47,154 nt of DNA from JBKEBQ01 sp047973225 (lineage in GTDB: Bacteria > Bacillota_I > Bacilli_A > Erysipelotrichales > Erysipelotrichaceae), in the NCBI GenBank assembly GCA_047973225.1, contig JBKEBQ010000006.1, positions 1 through 47,154 of the forward strand, written 5' to 3'. Position 1 is the stretch's first letter. Each line of letters begins with the position of its first letter. Shown here piece by piece: positions 32,275 through 40,917 of this stretch. The translations under genes and the position numbers were made by a program. The notes under the pieces were generated by a model, which worked only from the letters and a program-made list of their open reading frames with translations, was not told where the DNA came from and did not search any database.

Positions 32275-33858
32275 ATGAAAAAAATTCAGGCGAAATTACA
32301 AACATTTTCGGGAGCGATGATGGTGCCCATTATTTTGCTTGTACTTGTTGGTTTCTTTGTTGGGATAGGTAGTGCATTTACAAACTACATCTTAAGCGAA
32401 GGAACACTTTTGTATAAGTTATTCTCAATGATAACAGCACTTGGCTTTATGTTTATGAATAATTTGCAACTGTGGTTTGCGGTTGCCATTGCCTTTACCT
32501 TAGCAAAAAAAGAAAAAGGATGGGCTGCCTTTGCGGGTTTGATTATGTTCTTTTGTTTCACCATAGGAATTGAAACATGGGCAGGATTTGAAGGATGGAA
32601 TGCAGAAACAACAAGTGTACAAGCACTACTAGATGCAGGTTTTAGCGAAATAAAGGCACTGAACTTCAATGCATTGTGGACAGAGTCCTTAGGCATTTTT
32701 ACATATAATATGGGAATTTTCTCAGGGATTTTAACCGGGATTTTGACGGCACTAATTCATAATAGATTTGTGGATAAAACATTGCCAGCAATGTTTGCAT
32801 TTTTCGCAGGAACAAAATTTGTTATAATTATGGTTACTTTAATTTCAGTTCCATTAGCCATTTCCTTTTATTATATTTGGCCATTTGTAGCCAGTGTATT
32901 ACAAGGCATTACAAGTTTTATTGGCGCGAGTGGTTTACTTGGAACATTTGTGTTTGGAACCCTAGATAAAATGTTATTGCCGTTTGGCTTACATCATTTG
33001 ATTGCTTTTCCAATTGAGTATTCAGAAGTTGGAGGGACGATGATGATTGATGGTGTAATGTATGAAGGTGTTCGAAATATTATGAATGGACAAGCAGCAA
33101 GTGCGGAGGCAACAGGATATATTACAAGAAACTTTACAAGCGGTCGTGTGTTATTTCAACTGGCGGGATTGCCAGGTGCGGCATTTGCGATGTATCGTTG
33201 TGCGCGTGTCGAAAACCGTAAAAAAGTGGCAGCTTTATTTATTCCAACCGTATTTACCTTAGCGATGGTGGGAATTTCAGAACCGATTGAATATACTTTC
33301 TTGTTTGTAGCACCAATCTTATATTTTCTAGTATATGCACCTCTGTGTGGTTTGTGTTATGTTCTAGCAGAAATTTTCCAAATTTCAATTAATGGCCACG
33401 CGCTTTTCTTTATGATTCCAAACCTATTCCAACCGCAAAAAGTACATGCGATACATCTATTGTGGTTATTACCATTAATTTTTGTAATCTATTATTTTGC
33501 ATTTAAAACGATGATTACAAAATTTGATCTTGCAACACCTGGAAGAAAAGATAATGAAGAGATCAAGTTAATGAGTAAGAAGGAATACAATGAAATAAAG
33601 GAAAGCAGTAAGGATTCCTTAGAAAGCAGAATTATTGAAGCTCTAGGAGGAAAAGCGAATATTGAAACTGTAACTTGTTGTGCAACACGACTTCGCGTTA
33701 CCGTAAAAAATGAAGAAGTGATAGCTTCTGATGCGATGTGGAAAGAGCATTTGGAAGCAATGGGAGTTGTTCGAGGAAAAAATTCAATTCAAGTTATTTA
33801 TGGTGTTAGAGTGCAAACCTTGACAACCAAAGTAAAAGATATTTTACAAATGGATTAA
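32275..33858 (+). CDS. PTS EIICB component, glucose/alpha-glucoside family
   Basis: This 527-residue protein has an N-terminal EIIC of about 410 residues with roughly ten membrane segments and the family motif LPFGLHHLIAFPIEYSEVGG. The C-terminal EIIB carries the phosphorylated Cys469 in TCCATRLRVTV. The EIIC start (FSGAMMVPIILLVLVGFFVG) is typical of the MalX/alpha-glucoside and arbutin-like group. No EIIA domain is fused, so it should use the EIIA at 28691. No glycosidase or phosphoglycosidase is encoded nearby, so the sugar is undefined. AGGAGGAG precedes the start. Confidence 0.9.
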   Translation: MKKIQAKLQTFSGAMMVPIILLVLVGFFVGIGSAFTNYILSEGTLLYKLFSMITALGFMFMNNLQLWFAVAIAFTLAKKEKGWAAFAGLIMFFCFTIGIETWAGFEGWNAETTSVQALLDAGFSEIKALNFNALWTESLGIFTYNMGIFSGILTGILTALIHNRFVDKTLPAMFAFFAGTKFVIIMVTLISVPLAISFYYIWPFVASVLQGITSFIGASGLLGTFVFGTLDKMLLPFGLHHLIAFPIEYSEVGGTMMIDGVMYEGVRNIMNGQAASAEATGYITRNFTSGRVLFQLAGLPGAAFAMYRCARVENRKKVAALFIPTVFTLAMVGISEPIEYTFLFVAPILYFLVYAPLCGLCYVLAEIFQISINGHALFFMIPNLFQPQKVHAIHLLWLLPLIFVIYYFAFKTMITKFDLATPGRKDNEEIKLMSKKEYNEIKESSKDSLESRIIEALGGKANIETVTCCATRLRVTVKNEEVIASDAMWKEHLEAMGVVRGKNSIQVIYGVRVQTLTTKVKDILQMD

Positions 33859-33862
33859 GTAT

Positions 33863-33890
33863 ATAAGACAGGATCGTTCCTGTCTTATTT
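33863..33890 (+). terminator. Terminator after the EIICB gene
   Basis: ATAAGACAGGA (33863-33873) pairs with TCCTGTCTTAT (33878-33888), 11 bp perfect, TCGT loop, then Ts to 33890. The T run is short, so some read-through into the membrane protein gene is possible. Confidence 0.75.
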
Positions 33891-33903
33891 TAGAGGTGAT
33901 GAT

Positions 33904-34416
33904 ATGAAAAATAGTGAAATAAAAAAACGAAAACGAAAATATAAAAATTATGAAAATATAAAATGGATAAAGCTTGCCAAAAATATGTGCGTTGTTATTG
34001 TATTTTTATTTTTATTATATGTTTTTGGCATTTCCATGCTTGTTGATATAAACTTTTCGCAGGTTATTGTGGATTATCCTGTGGTTGCTATCGGATTTGT
34101 GATATCGGCAGCAAATCTGTTTATTTGGTATATCTTAAAGAAGTTGTTAGATGGAATGTTAGAACAGCAAGAAACGGCAGGTGTGCAATTATTTCTATCA
34201 GTATTAACAATTGCGCAAATTTTATTACTTAATGTTATTGTGGCGGGGTTATTATTTGTTGGGGTGTTTACAAGTTTTCGATGGTCAAAGTTCTCACTTA
34301 AGAGTGCTTTTACACAGTTGGAAACAGAAGGACAAATGAAGGTGTTTATTGGAACAGTTCTACTTTTGATAGTGTTTATATTTCTAACTTTTTTAATTTC
34401 AATTAACGTAATGTAA
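33904..34416 (+). CDS. Unknown four-helix membrane protein
   Basis: This 170-residue protein has a very basic N-terminus (KKRKRKYKNYENIKWIKLA) and about four membrane segments (residues near 27-45, 58-80, 92-118 and 148-168). The start follows AGAGGTGATGAT. The closest neighbours are a PTS gene upstream, separated by a terminator, and a convergent glycosyltransferase. I do not recognise a family; Asn- or Lys-rich starts with several helices are common in small integral membrane proteins of this group. Confidence 0.6.
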   Translation: MKNSEIKKRKRKYKNYENIKWIKLAKNMCVVIVFLFLLYVFGISMLVDINFSQVIVDYPVVAIGFVISAANLFIWYILKKLLDGMLEQQETAGVQLFLSVLTIAQILLLNVIVAGLLFVGVFTSFRWSKFSLKSAFTQLETEGQMKVFIGTVLLLIVFIFLTFLISINVM

Positions 34417-34612
34417 GTAGGGTTGTAACAAATAGTAGTTGTTTGTCTATAGTAGAGCATTATAGCTTTTGGAACTGATATGCAAGTATTTATGGGCATT
34501 TTAGTTTTATCAGAAAATATTAAATATAGCTAATGTTAATAGTAAAAAAGAACCCAAACTGGATTCTAAATGGAATATTTTGAACGTTTCACCCGCTATA
34601 GACAGGTTATAA

Positions 34613-35563
34613 TTATAAAATATGAAAACGAATTCGCAATAGTTTGGCAATGAGCATGTAAAGAGGTTTATTTATCAATTTAAAGTAGGTATTTTTTTTG
34701 TTACTGAGTGTTTGTAGGTAATGGTTTTGTTTCCAATGTGGATAACGACGCCAAAGAGTATCCCAGTTTTCATGAAGAATTTGGTTTCGTAAGTTTTTAT
34801 CCGCTATATATATAATCCGCTTGAAAGAGCTTCCCAATAAAAAACGAATATGTAAATACTCTAATTCACGCGCAAATTGAGGATACATACCCTGTGTTTT
34901 ATAATAGTCAACACTTTCCTTTAACATCGCAAAAATGTCGCGCACTTTTTCGTTTTGCTTGTTGGAAATAGAATTTTTTCTTTGTACATAATGGATCAAA
35001 GGCTCCTCAATACTTACCAGTTTTGGTGAATGAGCTAACACCTTATAACAATAAGAAACATCTTCATATTGATAGCCTACACTAAAGAAAATGGATAGAG
35101 GTTTTAAAAAGGAAGCTTTATAAAGTTTATTCCAAGCAACAACTCTAATATCTAGTAAGAGATTGTCCACTACTAGATTGTTATCGATAATATGCTTGTT
35201 GGGGTATTCCCAAATAAAATTACACTCTACAATATCTGCATCTGTTTGGATGGCTTTATCATATAGTTTTTCATACGTTGTAGGTTCTATATAATCATCG
35301 CTGTCCAAATAGGCAATGTATTTACCACAAGCTTTTCTTACACCAAAATTACGAGCGTCCGATAAGCCACCATTCGCTTTCACAAATAATTTGAACCTGA
35401 CATCGTTCAAAAACTCTTTTACGATACTTTCGCTATTGTCTAAAGAGCCATCATTGATCAGTAAAAACTCAATATCTTGCAGGGTCTGTGCTTGTAGGGA
35501 TTGTAAACATTTACGTATATAACTTTCTACATTATAGAAAGGAATAATGACACTTACCTTCAT
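34613..35563 (-). CDS. Glycosyltransferase family 2
   Basis: This 316-residue protein has the GT-A signatures VSVIIPFYN at the start, LLINDGSLDNS for the nucleotide site and AYLDSDDYIEP with the DxD-like metal motif. It is of the capsule or wall-polysaccharide type, transferring sugar from a nucleotide sugar to a lipid-linked glycan on the cytosolic face. It is transcribed opposite to the rest of the glycan genes; its start has GAGGAGAAA. The sugar is not predictable from sequence. Confidence 0.9.
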   Translation of the reverse strand: MKVSVIIPFYNVESYIRKCLQSLQAQTLQDIEFLLINDGSLDNSESIVKEFLNDVRFKLFVKANGGLSDARNFGVRKACGKYIAYLDSDDYIEPTTYEKLYDKAIQTDADIVECNFIWEYPNKHIIDNNLVVDNLLLDIRVVAWNKLYKASFLKPLSIFFSVGYQYEDVSYCYKVLAHSPKLVSIEEPLIHYVQRKNSISNKQNEKVRDIFAMLKESVDYYKTQGMYPQFARELEYLHIRFLLGSSFKRIIYIADKNLRNQILHENWDTLWRRYPHWKQNHYLQTLSNKKNTYFKLINKPLYMLIAKLLRIRFHIL

Positions 35564-35655
35564 AGTTTCTCCTCTTTATTTATATATGTTTCATTATAGC
35601 TAAAATAAAAGATAAAGCCAAATAAACATCTTCATATTTTAAATCATGTAATCTT

Positions 35656-35664
35656 TGGTATAAT
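35656..35664 (+). promoter_or_regulatory. Extended -10 promoter of the glycan operon
   Basis: TGGTATAAT (35656-35664) is an extended -10 identical to those at the aconitase/citrate synthase gap, 21 bp upstream of the first glycan gene at 35685. No strong -35 is visible. Confidence 0.6.
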
Positions 35665-35684
35665 AATTGTAATAGGAGATATCT

Positions 35685-36155
35685 ATGAAAAAAGTAATGT
35701 TTATTTCAAGCACTGGAGGACACTTGCACGAACTGTTGCAATTAGCACCATTGTTTGATAAATATGAATATTGTATTGTCAGTGAAAAAACCAATTCGAA
35801 TACATCATTGAAAAGCAAATACCAAAAGAAGGTATACTATCTAGCTTATGGAACAAAACACAATATGTTGAAGTATTTTTTTGTATTTCCTTTTAATTGT
35901 TTTCGAAGTCTATATTTATTTTTGAAAATAAAACCAGATGTTGTAATTTCTACAGGTTCACACACAGCAGTACCGATGTGTTATATTGCTCATTTCTTCA
36001 AGAAAAAAGTTATTTATATTGAAACATTTGCGAACATTTATACGAAAACTTTAGCGGGGAAACTGGTATATCCGATCGCAGATCATTTTATTGTGCAGTG
36101 GGAAAGTATGCTGGAACTTTATCCAGATGCAGAATATGGAGGTTGGATATTTTGA
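35685..36155 (+). CDS. Alg14/PssD-like glycosyltransferase membrane subunit
   Basis: This 156-residue protein resembles Alg14/PssD/Cps14F: MFISSTGGHLHELLQL at the start and VVISTGSHTAVPMCY later, with a hydrophobic segment near 60-80 (KYFFVFPFNCFRSLYLFL). Alg14-type proteins anchor and activate the catalytic partner at the membrane. Its partner is the next gene, with which it overlaps (TTGA at 36152). Together they should add one sugar to a lipid-linked intermediate. Ribosome site AATAGGAGAT. Confidence 0.9.
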   Translation: MKKVMFISSTGGHLHELLQLAPLFDKYEYCIVSEKTNSNTSLKSKYQKKVYYLAYGTKHNMLKYFFVFPFNCFRSLYLFLKIKPDVVISTGSHTAVPMCYIAHFFKKKVIYIETFANIYTKTLAGKLVYPIADHFIVQWESMLELYPDAEYGGWIF

Positions 36156-36634
36156 TTTTTGTAACATTAGGGACACAAGATAAATCGTTTCATCGATTAC
36201 TCATGAAATTAGATGAATTGATCGAGAAAGACGTTATCCAAAGTGATATCATTGTACAAGCAGGGAATACAAAGTATAAAAGCAAGAATATGAAGATATT
36301 GAACTTTATTAACATGAGTGAGTTTAATCACTATGTTGCAGATTGTGAGTATCTGATTACCCATGCGGGGGTAGGAAGTATTATGAATGGGCTTGATCAT
36401 CAAAAAAAGGTGATTGCGGTTGCAAGGCGGGTACAATATGGAGAGCATGAAAATGATCACCAAGTGGAAATTACGAATAAATTTGCCGAATTACAATATA
36501 TTATAGGATGTTGCGAAGTTTGTGAATTAGAAGAAAATTTAAAGAAGTTACATACTTTTCAGACGAAACCTTACACTTCAAATAATCAAAGCTTTTGCCA
36601 ACGAATCTCCGGTCTCATTGATATGGAGCGCTAG
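36152..36634 (+). CDS. Alg13/PssE-like glycosyltransferase catalytic subunit
   Basis: This protein of about 160 residues matches Alg13/PssE/Cps14G and GT28 C-terminal domains: FVTLGTQDKSFHRLL, then CEYLITHAGVGSIMNGL and GEHENDHQVEI for the UDP-sugar site. The TTG at 36152 is preferred, since GGAGG is 9 nt upstream and the domain begins there; earlier starts overlap the preceding gene in another frame. The stop codon is inside a terminator hairpin at 36627. Confidence 0.88.
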   Translation: MIFVTLGTQDKSFHRLLMKLDELIEKDVIQSDIIVQAGNTKYKSKNMKILNFINMSEFNHYVADCEYLITHAGVGSIMNGLDHQKKVIAVARRVQYGEHENDHQVEITNKFAELQYIIGCCEVCELEENLKKLHTFQTKPYTSNNQSFCQRISGLIDMER

Positions 36635-36654
36635 TTTATAGCGCTTTATTTTTG
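36627..36654 (+). terminator. Terminator at the end of the Alg13-like gene
   Basis: AGCGCTA (36627-36633) pairs with TAGCGCT (36639-36645), loop GTTTA, followed by TTATTTTT. It includes the gene's stop codon. It precedes a new promoter by only a base or two. Confidence 0.7.
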
Positions 36655-36663
36655 TGGTACAAT
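36655..36663 (+). promoter_or_regulatory. Extended -10 promoter of the second glycan unit
   Basis: TGGTACAAT (36655-36663) immediately follows the terminator and lies 26 bp upstream of the next start. It suggests that the following transferases can be transcribed independently. Confidence 0.5.
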
Positions 36664-36689
36664 AGGAAAGAATAAAGAAGGTGAACACA

Positions 36690-37607
36690 TTGCAAAAACG
36701 CAGATATAAGATTGGTTTTGTGGTACTACATTACCAAGTGATAAAAGAAACAATTGCCTGTATTGAATCTATAATTACTCGTATTGATAGTGAGCATTAT
36801 CGAATCGTTGTGGTGGATAATGGATCCACAAATCACTCAGGTAAAACACTACAACAAAAATATGCAGATAATCCTAAAGTCAAAGTTTTTATAACGGGAA
36901 AAAATATGGGATTCTCCAGAGGGAATAATATTGGTTTTGAATATGCAAAAAAGAGTTTGCTTTGTGATTTTATTGTTATGACAAATAATGATACGGAGTT
37001 AATGCAAGATGATTTTTTCACACAAATAGTAAAAGAATATGAAAAAAGTCACTTTGCATTGTTGGGACCAGAAATTCACTTGATGGATGATTCCATTTGT
37101 CGATATCCCTTTGCCATATTAAAGCTTGCACAAATCGAGGAAGATAGAAAACGTGTGCAGACATTGCTTGTAAAAAACAAATGGTTTCTAGAATCGCTTG
37201 ATTTGTTTGTCAAACACACGACAATGAGACTAATTCGTTGGAATAAAATCCGTAAATATTTCCGTGCAGATGAAAAACCTCCTACGCGCAAAGAAAAAGT
37301 TCGCTTACATGGGTGTTGTATGGTGTTTTCACCAGAATATATTCGTCGATTTGATGGTTTACAAGAGCGCACTTTTTTCTATGGCGAAGAAGATATATTG
37401 TTTGTGCAATTGATTCGTCATAATTTATTGAGTGTGTATCAGCCACTTGTTAAGATAAAACACCATGAACAAGCCGCGACCAAAGAACTTATGGGTAAAG
37501 ACTATAAAAAAAGAAGATATGTTTATGAACAGCACTTAAAAACATTAGATATATTGGAAGGCTTGTATAAAGAAGATATTGAAAGCTTACAAGATTATAT
37601 TCTTTAA
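36690..37607 (+). CDS. Glycosyltransferase family 2 (rhamnosyltransferase-like)
   Basis: This GT2 protein of about 305 residues shows IGFVVLHYQVIKET, IVVVDNGSTNHS, GKNMGFSRGNNIG and the DxD-type VMTNNDTEL. The C-terminal half has LHGCCMVFSPEYIRRFDG and FFYGEEDILFVQL. This arrangement is typical of rhamnosyl- and related transferases of cell-surface glycans. TTG at 36690 is preferred over GTG at 36681 because the AGAAGG site overlaps the GTG. The end overlaps upstream sequence of the next gene. Confidence 0.87.
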   Translation: MQKRRYKIGFVVLHYQVIKETIACIESIITRIDSEHYRIVVVDNGSTNHSGKTLQQKYADNPKVKVFITGKNMGFSRGNNIGFEYAKKSLLCDFIVMTNNDTELMQDDFFTQIVKEYEKSHFALLGPEIHLMDDSICRYPFAILKLAQIEEDRKRVQTLLVKNKWFLESLDLFVKHTTMRLIRWNKIRKYFRADEKPPTRKEKVRLHGCCMVFSPEYIRRFDGLQERTFFYGEEDILFVQLIRHNLLSVYQPLVKIKHHEQAATKELMGKDYKKRRYVYEQHLKTLDILEGLYKEDIESLQDYIL

Positions 37608-37623
37608 AAGAAAGGACAATAGG

Positions 37624-38571
37624 ATGGAAATAAGCGTAATTATACCTGTATATAATGCTGAAAAATATATTGATCGTTGCTTAACTTCACTGCTTGCGCA
37701 GCACTTTCCATCATTTGAAATTATTTTTGTGAATGATGGTTCAAGTGATGATAGCCGTAAGATGCTTATGCAATATAGGGGAAAGGGAATTCCTATCAGG
37801 ATCATTGATAAAGAAAATGGTGGACAAGGCTCAGCCCGGAATTTGGGAATTGAAAAAGCTTGTGGCGAGTTTTTGTGTTTTGTAGATATTGATGATTACA
37901 TACATCCTGATATGCTTTTGAGGTTATATGAAAAGCAAAAACTGACAAAGGCAGATATTGTTTGGTGTGATGCTTTTAAGAGGAAGGGTGAAAGCTTTTG
38001 TGAAACGCTAGACAAAAATGTAAAATGGACAGGCGATGAATATAAAGATTATCTTTTAAACAATGCAAGTCCTTGGCGTAAACTCATAAGAACATCGATC
38101 ATCAAAGACCACAATCTATATTTCCCGAATATTCGCTTTTATGAAGATATTGCCGTCGTGGGGGCGTATGGTTTGTATGCTAAACATATTGCGTATGTAA
38201 AAGAACCACTGTATTACTATGATTTACACGAAGGTTCTACCATGCACCAAAAACAATATGATAAACGTTTATTGTGCATCTTTGAAGCGCTTGATTATTT
38301 ACGAAAGCAATTTGCGAAACCACAACAGACTGAGGTGTATGCAAAGGAGTTAGAATATTTGTATATTGATCACTTACTGCATGCAGCATCGCTTCGTTTT
38401 TTTGCGTTTCGGGATAAGAAGTCACTGGAAAAGATTGTAAAGATACTGCAAAAAATATATCCAAAGTGGTGCAAAAATCGATATTACCAACAGAAAAGAT
38501 GGAAATATAAATTGCTTTGTTTCTTGTTTTATAAAAAACATTATGGCATTTTGAAAAGAATATTAGGGTAA
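37624..38571 (+). CDS. Glycosyltransferase family 2
   Basis: This 315-residue protein opens ISVIIPVYNAEKYIDRC, with FVNDGSSDDS and CFVDIDDYIHP as the nucleotide and metal motifs, plus GGQGSARNLGIE. The C-terminal part is long and basic (KIYPKWCKNRYYQQ). The pattern matches capsular GT2 enzymes. The ATG at 37624 follows AAAGGACAATAGG; a longer frame begins inside the preceding gene. It is similar in architecture to the minus-strand GT2 at 34613. Confidence 0.9.
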   Translation: MEISVIIPVYNAEKYIDRCLTSLLAQHFPSFEIIFVNDGSSDDSRKMLMQYRGKGIPIRIIDKENGGQGSARNLGIEKACGEFLCFVDIDDYIHPDMLLRLYEKQKLTKADIVWCDAFKRKGESFCETLDKNVKWTGDEYKDYLLNNASPWRKLIRTSIIKDHNLYFPNIRFYEDIAVVGAYGLYAKHIAYVKEPLYYYDLHEGSTMHQKQYDKRLLCIFEALDYLRKQFAKPQQTEVYAKELEYLYIDHLLHAASLRFFAFRDKKSLEKIVKILQKIYPKWCKNRYYQQKRWKYKLLCFLFYKKHYGILKRILG

Positions 38572-38583
38572 TGGGTGATGAGG

Positions 38584-39753
38584 ATGAAAAAGAAAGTATT
38601 ATTTGTGGTTGATGAACGCGAAATGGGGGGAGTATCCGTTGTTCTTAACGATTTATTGCATTTCCTAAATAAAGAAATCTTGGATATTGATGTTTTGGTT
38701 TTACATAATCGAGGAAACATGTTGTCCGAATTAGCAGATGACATCCATATGTTTTTTGGTACATCGTACTTTGATACGGTTGATTATCATATTAGTGAAG
38801 TTTTAAAGATGTACAATTTACAAAAGTTGTATCGAAAACTACGGATTGTTTTTGATTTGAAAACCAAGCGAGTGAAAAAGCGAATAGTGAAAGAAAGAAA
38901 AAAAATAATAAAGAAAAACTATGATGTTGAAATAGCTTTTAAAGATGGATACAGTGCTATTTTTACGGCTTGTGGAGATACAGTAAAAAAAATCCATTGG
39001 CTGCACTGTGATTACGCAAGCAACAATCCAAATGAGAAATATGCAAAGTTATTTGCAGACTTATTACCACGCTTTGATCATATTGTGGGGGTTTCTACAA
39101 ATGTCGCAAAAAGTTTTAATGAAACATATCATTTAAAACAAAAGGCAGAAGTGATTCCCATAGCGATGGATACCAAACGGATACTTGCATTGTCAAAAGC
39201 CGAGTCAAAGGTTTCTCTCAACAAACAAAAATTGAATATTGTCGTTGTGGGTAGAGCGCATCCTGTAAAAGGGTATGAGCGAATGGTTGCTGTTTTTGAT
39301 AAATTGCAACAAGCGAAGCTGATGGAAAATGTTGAAGTTCATGTGTTTGGTGATGGACCATTGTTTGCGGATATTGTAGAACTGATAAAAGCGAAAAAAC
39401 TCACTGATAAAATTGTAATGGAGGGCAACACGGAAAATCCCTATGCCGAAATAAAAATGTATGATGTATTATTGTTGCCATCGTATTCCGAGGCGTTTGG
39501 AACAGTAATCAGTGAGGCTTTCATTGTTGGTGTTCCCGTTTTAGGAACAAGAACGGCAGCCAGTGAAATGTCAATTCGACAAAATCAAAATGGTTGGATT
39601 TGTGAAAATAGCGAAAGTGGATTGTATCAAGCGCTCAAAAAACTTATTCATGCACCGCAAGAAATAAAGCACTGTAAACAACATTTACAATCTTTTCAAT
39701 ATGATAATTACAAGATTTTAAAACGGATTGAAGAAATGCTGCAAGACGAATAA
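38584..39753 (+). CDS. Glycosyltransferase family 4
   Basis: This protein of about 389 residues is a GT-B retaining transferase of the GT4 family. The N-terminal domain begins KKKVLFVVDEREMGGV. The C-terminal domain has VVVGRAHPVKGYER, VEVHVFGDGP and the E-x7-E motif PSYSEAFGTVISEAF. The start could be ATG at 38578 or 38584; the latter has GGTGAT ahead of it. The gene nearly abuts the preceding one. Sugar not predictable. Confidence 0.9.
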   Translation: MKKKVLFVVDEREMGGVSVVLNDLLHFLNKEILDIDVLVLHNRGNMLSELADDIHMFFGTSYFDTVDYHISEVLKMYNLQKLYRKLRIVFDLKTKRVKKRIVKERKKIIKKNYDVEIAFKDGYSAIFTACGDTVKKIHWLHCDYASNNPNEKYAKLFADLLPRFDHIVGVSTNVAKSFNETYHLKQKAEVIPIAMDTKRILALSKAESKVSLNKQKLNIVVVGRAHPVKGYERMVAVFDKLQQAKLMENVEVHVFGDGPLFADIVELIKAKKLTDKIVMEGNTENPYAEIKMYDVLLLPSYSEAFGTVISEAFIVGVPVLGTRTAASEMSIRQNQNGWICENSESGLYQALKKLIHAPQEIKHCKQHLQSFQYDNYKILKRIEEMLQDE

Positions 39754-39820
39754 ACTTGATGATGGTAGCTGCATAATTTGTGTTACAATAAAACGTATGA
39801 AAGATGATAGAGGTGTTATT

Positions 39821-40861
39821 TTGAAAGTTTCGGTGGCGCTTTGTACATACAATGGTGAAAAATATATTAAAAAACAATTGCTTAGCATTCTTCAACAAAC
39901 AAGGGCAGTTGATGAAATTATCATTTGTGATGATGGATCAAATGATAGAACGCTTACAATATGTGCAAAAATATTAAGTGATACAAACGTTTTTTACAAG
40001 GTAAAACATAATGAAAAAACAATGGGTGTGATGAGAAATTTCCAACAATGTTTTTCGTTGTGCAGTGGTGATATTATTTTTAGTTGTGATCAAGATGATG
40101 TATGGGAAATTCATAAAGTAGAGATAATGATGAAGCATTTTCAACAACAAGCACACATTTCACTCATTGCAAGTGATGCGATGTTGATGGATGAAAAAGA
40201 TGACGAAATGAAATTATCATTACGGGAAAGTTTGCGCTTTCATATTGATCAAGAGCATCTTATGCTTGATAATTTGTTGCGAACGTATTGTATCACGGGC
40301 GCAACCATGGCCTTTCGCAAGACGTTTTATGAACAGTATTTTTATCTGAGTAATGATTGGTTACATGATGGATGGCTGGCGATGATGGCAGTGATGCAGG
40401 ATGGACTATTATTTTTAAGTGAAAAACTTACACGCTATCGTCTGCATGGTAATAATGCATGTGGTGTAGGGGAAATTAAGCTATTGATGCACGGTACACA
40501 AAAACAATTACATCGAGCAAATGAAATTGATGTTATGAAAACGGCGTTGTGCAAACCTTTTTATTTTGAGGATTTTGCGAAAATGCGTATGAATATGTAT
40601 AATGAAGTGAAACATCAACTGCTAAAAAAAAGGTGTGAGATACACCATGATTACCTAAGAAAACTAAATGATTGTATTTTGTTTTGGGAAAAACGTAGTG
40701 CACTACGGCATATGCGTTATAAAGAGTGTTGTGACATGATTCGTTATTTTAAGAAAGTAAAGGCCTATGAACGCTATTCGAAAAGTAAAAAACTTGCGAG
40801 ATTTGATTATTATTTTTGGTTTGTATACAGGTGTATTCCGCGCAAGAAAAGAATAAGATAA
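39821..40861 (+). CDS. Glycosyltransferase family 2 (rhamnosyltransferase-like)
   Basis: This protein of about 346 residues starts with KVSVALCTYNGEKYIKKQL, followed by IIICDDGSNDRT and the metal motif FSCDQDDVWE. These together are typical of alpha-1,3-rhamnosyltransferase-like GT2 enzymes. The TTG at 39821 is preferred, since AGAGGTG is 6 nt upstream and the domain starts at the following Lys. A TGTTACAAT -10-like element at 39781-39789 suggests an internal promoter. The C-terminus is strongly basic, perhaps for membrane contact. Confidence 0.87.
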   Translation: MKVSVALCTYNGEKYIKKQLLSILQQTRAVDEIIICDDGSNDRTLTICAKILSDTNVFYKVKHNEKTMGVMRNFQQCFSLCSGDIIFSCDQDDVWEIHKVEIMMKHFQQQAHISLIASDAMLMDEKDDEMKLSLRESLRFHIDQEHLMLDNLLRTYCITGATMAFRKTFYEQYFYLSNDWLHDGWLAMMAVMQDGLLFLSEKLTRYRLHGNNACGVGEIKLLMHGTQKQLHRANEIDVMKTALCKPFYFEDFAKMRMNMYNEVKHQLLKKRCEIHHDYLRKLNDCILFWEKRSALRHMRYKECCDMIRYFKKVKAYERYSKSKKLARFDYYFWFVYRCIPRKKRIR

Positions 40862-40917
40862 ATAAAAAATGTCGTTTAGGGTTACAAGAGTGATACAACA
40901 AGGTAAAAGGTGAACAT

